A DNA stretch of 64,000 bases. Source: Phorcus lineatus (taxonomy: Eukaryota > Mollusca > Gastropoda > Trochida > Trochidae). Shown here in pieces: positions 60,936-64,000 of this stretch. The DNA lies in the NCBI GenBank assembly GCA_921293015.1, contig OV121086.1, positions 37,075,194-37,139,193 of the forward strand, in the 5' to 3' direction. The translations under genes and the position numbers were made by a program. How positions within the stretch are numbered: position 1 is the first letter of the stretch; each line of letters opens with the position of its first letter. Under the pieces are notes generated by a model. It saw nothing but the letters and a program-made list of their open reading frames with translations, did no database searches and had not been told where the DNA came from.

Positions 60936-61401
60936 AGAGCCTCTCCGATATTTTCATAACATGTTATTTACCTTGATACGAACCTAAATGTCATATGTGG
61001 TGATATAAAATCAAAACATCTTAACTTTTCATGTCCAAAAGACACATAAATGACAAATACTGGTTTTCCATGAAAATCTAAAAACAGCCTTATAAATGCA
61101 CAGAGGTGTAGATATCACATCCAATATACATGGTTACTAGTTATATAACCTAACAAACGCTATTAACTCCTAACTGCCCTCCTGGCTGTTTTAGATAAGT
61201 CTCCAAAAAAATGTTTGACTATTTGACGCGCGCCACTGTCCAGTTTTCGATCACAATTCTGACGTTCTACCTTCATATTGTCATTGTAAATAACCAACAA
61301 GCTTTAAAATGTGTCTTTTTGGTAACAGTCGATACTTCAAATGACACAATTGATTAAGTTTGGTATATATGACTCCAACAACTCACGGAGTGGCTCTTTA
61401 A
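60932..61401 (+). mobile_element. TTAA-bounded MITE (copy 6)
   Basis: It starts TTAAAGAGCCTCTCCG and ends CTCACGGAGTGGCTCTTTAA. Inside are TTTGACGCGCGCCACTGTCC, AGTTTTCGATCACAA and ATGACTCCAACAACTC, the same blocks as the copy at 46156-46633 but in the opposite orientation. It has the AGAGCCACTCCG terminus of that subfamily. Confidence 0.88.
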
Positions 61402-64000
61402 TGTGGACGCTCCTGTTGTCGATATAGTCGACATTGTCGGAACATGACTTCCCTTGTTGCCAAACCGTGAGAGTATCATACACACCTTCTTTCCTTAATA
61501 AAAAAACTTCTCTTTATATCAACTAAATTCGTTCTATATCAACAACATGGAAATAAGGCATTTTAAAATCTAAATGTCAAGCAATTTTATTTTTATTACA
61601 ACTTTACTCAAATTATCTTGTGTAAGAAGGGGTATCAGCCCAAGCAGCATAAATGCTTATACGGACACCTTGAAGTTCCACTATTAGCACCAATCTGACA
61701 GTTTTGGAATACTTTATTAGGCTACTTTGACCAATAATAACATGGTTTAACTTATTCGTTTGACCTTCACCCTTCATCCGGTAGGAACGATAACTTTCTG
61801 CAATAAATCTGGACCAATAATCCCGCCTTGTTTGACAACTGTGTGATCGCAAATGCGATAAAGACACTTATTTTATTGGACACTCTCCGCAATTATCAGT
61901 CTCCGTATTGCTGTCAAAGTTTAGGACAGTAAGGGGATTACGGGGGAACTAGCAAAGTCCTCTTCAAATGTGAGAGACGCCAAATTGTTAAATAAAAGGC
62001 GAATTCACAGCAATGGAGCGATTAAATTCGTAAAAGAGATAGCGTCTTTTACCACTCCTCACACGCACACGATAATGTGCGATGTACGGTGTTGGCGGAA
62101 TGTTAATTTGACGTTTAAAGGAAATTGTAATAAATCCTGGAAGAGATCACGTGGCAAGCACTGTCAAGAGTTGCGACCAGAAACCGAGAATTGTATAGGT
62201 CTTCACGTGGACATCTGATGTACGGCCATATTTACGGGTAATTTGAATTGTATGGATCCGATGCAAATAATTGCAGGTTAATTTACGAAGTGCTGATGTC
62301 GGACGGTGAGGAATGTCCTCTCACCTGCTTGATTAGAACTGTAAAATGTCCCGCTATTGTGTTGATTCAGTTGAATGGGCAAGATTTATGGGTAAGCTGT
62401 CGGATGCGTATTGGGCTTAATAACTCCTTACTTCGCATCGGCCCACAATTTTATAAAAATGACCAATTTCTCTCTTTTCACAAACGCAACCTTTTGCTAT
62501 AGATATATTAACATGACGAATGTTTGAAGCATATCAGAAAAACTGAAAATGGTACAATGATATAAGAGTTTCTTCAGTCATTCAAATATGGTTTTTGATA
62601 ACAAATTCTCGAGCTTAAACAGGTTCAGTAATTTTTATAGTCTGTATGCTAGACCCTGAAATAGGTAGAAGCCTAAGAAAGTCTATAAAAAGATTTTAAA
62701 GCTTGATTTCAGGAAAATGGAGAAATTTCAGTCTCTATTTCATTTCATTTCATTTTTTTTAATTTTTCGATTAACTGATGCATTTTTCATTTCAGAGTCT
62801 AATTGTTAGACTATTATTTTTATAGTATGGTATTTTGTCTTGTATTGCCTATTGATAATCAACCTTAAAATGATTTTCATCTACATGTATATGATTTATG
62901 TTTATAGAAGCGTAGAAAATATCTACCTCGAGCACTAGATCTGATGTGTTTAAATGGCATTATCAAATCGTGTTTATCAAGTTCATGTATTGGACCAAAG
63001 ATGAAGAATGACAGTAAATTTAACATTTTCAAATCGTCATATAGGTCGACTTTATTTGGTAAGTTTTGAGGAAAGAATCATGATTAATAGATATTTCAAG
63101 AAGAAACATTTATAGGTGATGCCTATTACTCGTATTGAATGAAATTGTTTGCTTATAGTAGACATTCTATTATTTCGTTTTTATCAGAATGCGCTTTACT
63201 TTGAAAAGAATTTCAACTATTTCATCACGGTATGAATATACTGAGAAACCAAAGAAAAGATCCATTTTTGAAACCTTTAAGATAATGACATGAGGAACAA
63301 AAGAAAGAACCCCCTTTGGCACTTCAATGATGACACCAACAACAGGAATACATATCGACATACAAACTCAGTTAGCAGTTGACCGCCAACTCAACATTCA
63401 CAAAGGGATCGTAATTGACGAAATGGCCTTCTTTACAGCTGCCATAAAGCGAGACGTATACAATGGAAGACATAACAGTTATTCAAGAAAGGCCATTACT
63501 TTCAAATACATCTTCTTAGCGTTTGCGGGTCTAAGACAATTGGTAACGTCAACTTGACGAAAGTATAACAAATTTCCTTGAATACAACCTGGGTCTCGAT
63601 TACAACTCGGGCCTCGAATACAACCCGGGGGCCATGATGTGCTGAGGTAAATACAACAGATGATCAACATAACAGTAGCTTAGGAAATGCCAAGATATCA
63701 AATACACCCAGTTCATACACCATCATTGCAGGTCTAAGAGAGTAAGCAGTTTGGAATGATAGACACAGGAGTTATTCTAGAAAAGCCGAGACTTCCAAAA
63801 ACACAATCAGAACACTCGCCAGGGTTAGGACAAGCCGTAACCTCATCTATTCCAGCACGAACACAAAATCACCCGGTGAGCCTTTACGGCACTGAGTCCG
63901 CGAGGCCGGTTTGGCGTTGCATACGATCTTGTATAATGTCTCTCGTAATCTGATTCTTCCCTCGACGCGATCAGGTGCAAAGAGATTTCCAGTAATGCTT
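61402..64000. other. Intergenic DNA to the right edge
   Basis: No gene recognised. A small repeat lies at 63578-63631. A less AT-rich stretch at about 63700-64000 has no exon I can identify. Confidence 0.4.
63578..63631. repeat. 18-bp tandem repeat, three units
   Basis: TTGAATACAACCTGGGTC, TCGATTACAACTCGGGCC and TCGAATACAACCCGGGGG lie head to tail, with a looser ATACAAC motif again at about 63650. Confidence 0.8.

Noticed and set aside
62275..62391. AG-bounded frame ending at a GTAAGC donor (GEECPLTCLIRTVKCP) as an internal exon
   Set aside because: Single candidate with no partner exons and no recognised protein family.
1..64000. CRISPR arrays, bacterial operons, ribosome binding sites and tRNA/rRNA genes
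   Set aside because: The window is eukaryotic nuclear DNA. The tandem repeats seen lack unique spacers, and I recognised no tRNA cloverleaf or rRNA sequence, though a covariance search could find a diverged tRNA that I missed.

Overview
The window is a piece of an AT-rich animal nuclear genome, most likely from a mollusc and perhaps a bivalve. The grounds are spliced genes with GT-AG introns, long noncoding stretches full of short nonautonomous DNA transposons, a repeat fragment of a type common in molluscan genomes (about 8.08 kb), and muscle-type tropomyosin genes starting MDAIKKKM and, in one copy, ending AELAGY as in molluscs. The species cannot be named from the sequence alone. Nearly all short open frames here are chance frames in AT-rich DNA. 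Six genes can be supported.

Layout. (1) 1-17.8 kb: the 3' part of a plus-strand gene for mitochondrial inner membrane protease subunit 2 (IMMP2L). Its last three coding exons lie at 16021-17830. I found no earlier exons, so the gene probably begins left of the window, and most of 1-16 kb is then intron. That stretch holds a 1.3 kb terminal-inverted-repeat (TIR) element, a hAT-type element with an exact 8-bp target duplication, and a MITE bounded by TTAA. (2) 17.8-25.7 kb: no recognisable gene; a second hAT-type MITE and a 1 kb element between (TAA)n tracts. (3) 25.7-37.6 kb: three intronless, intact 284-codon tropomyosin genes, two on plus and one on minus, sharing one promoter layout and a near-identical leader. 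(4) 40.9-42.9 kb: a two-coding-exon galactose 3-O-sulfotransferase-like gene. (5) 47.5-55.9 kb: a three-coding-exon carbohydrate sulfotransferase gene of the CHST8-14/HNK-1 type, with an intron full of degenerate ATTC repeats and a probable 4 kb 3' UTR. (6) 55.9-64 kb: no recognisable gene; a foldback element and two abutting TTAA-bounded MITEs.

The most interesting part is the tropomyosin cluster. Canonical tropomyosin genes have many exons, so uninterrupted frames point to retroposition. Yet all three copies share an upstream promoter (CAACTG motif, a C-rich box, and a TATA-like box 59-60 bp after the start of that box) and the same leader before the ATG. The likely history is one retrocopy that gained a promoter and was then duplicated at DNA level, promoter included. 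The intact frames and conserved promoter argue for a working, co-regulated paralogue set. The two sulfotransferases are both expected to be type II Golgi enzymes acting on glycans or glycolipids, but they belong to different families, and nothing in the sequence shows that they act together.
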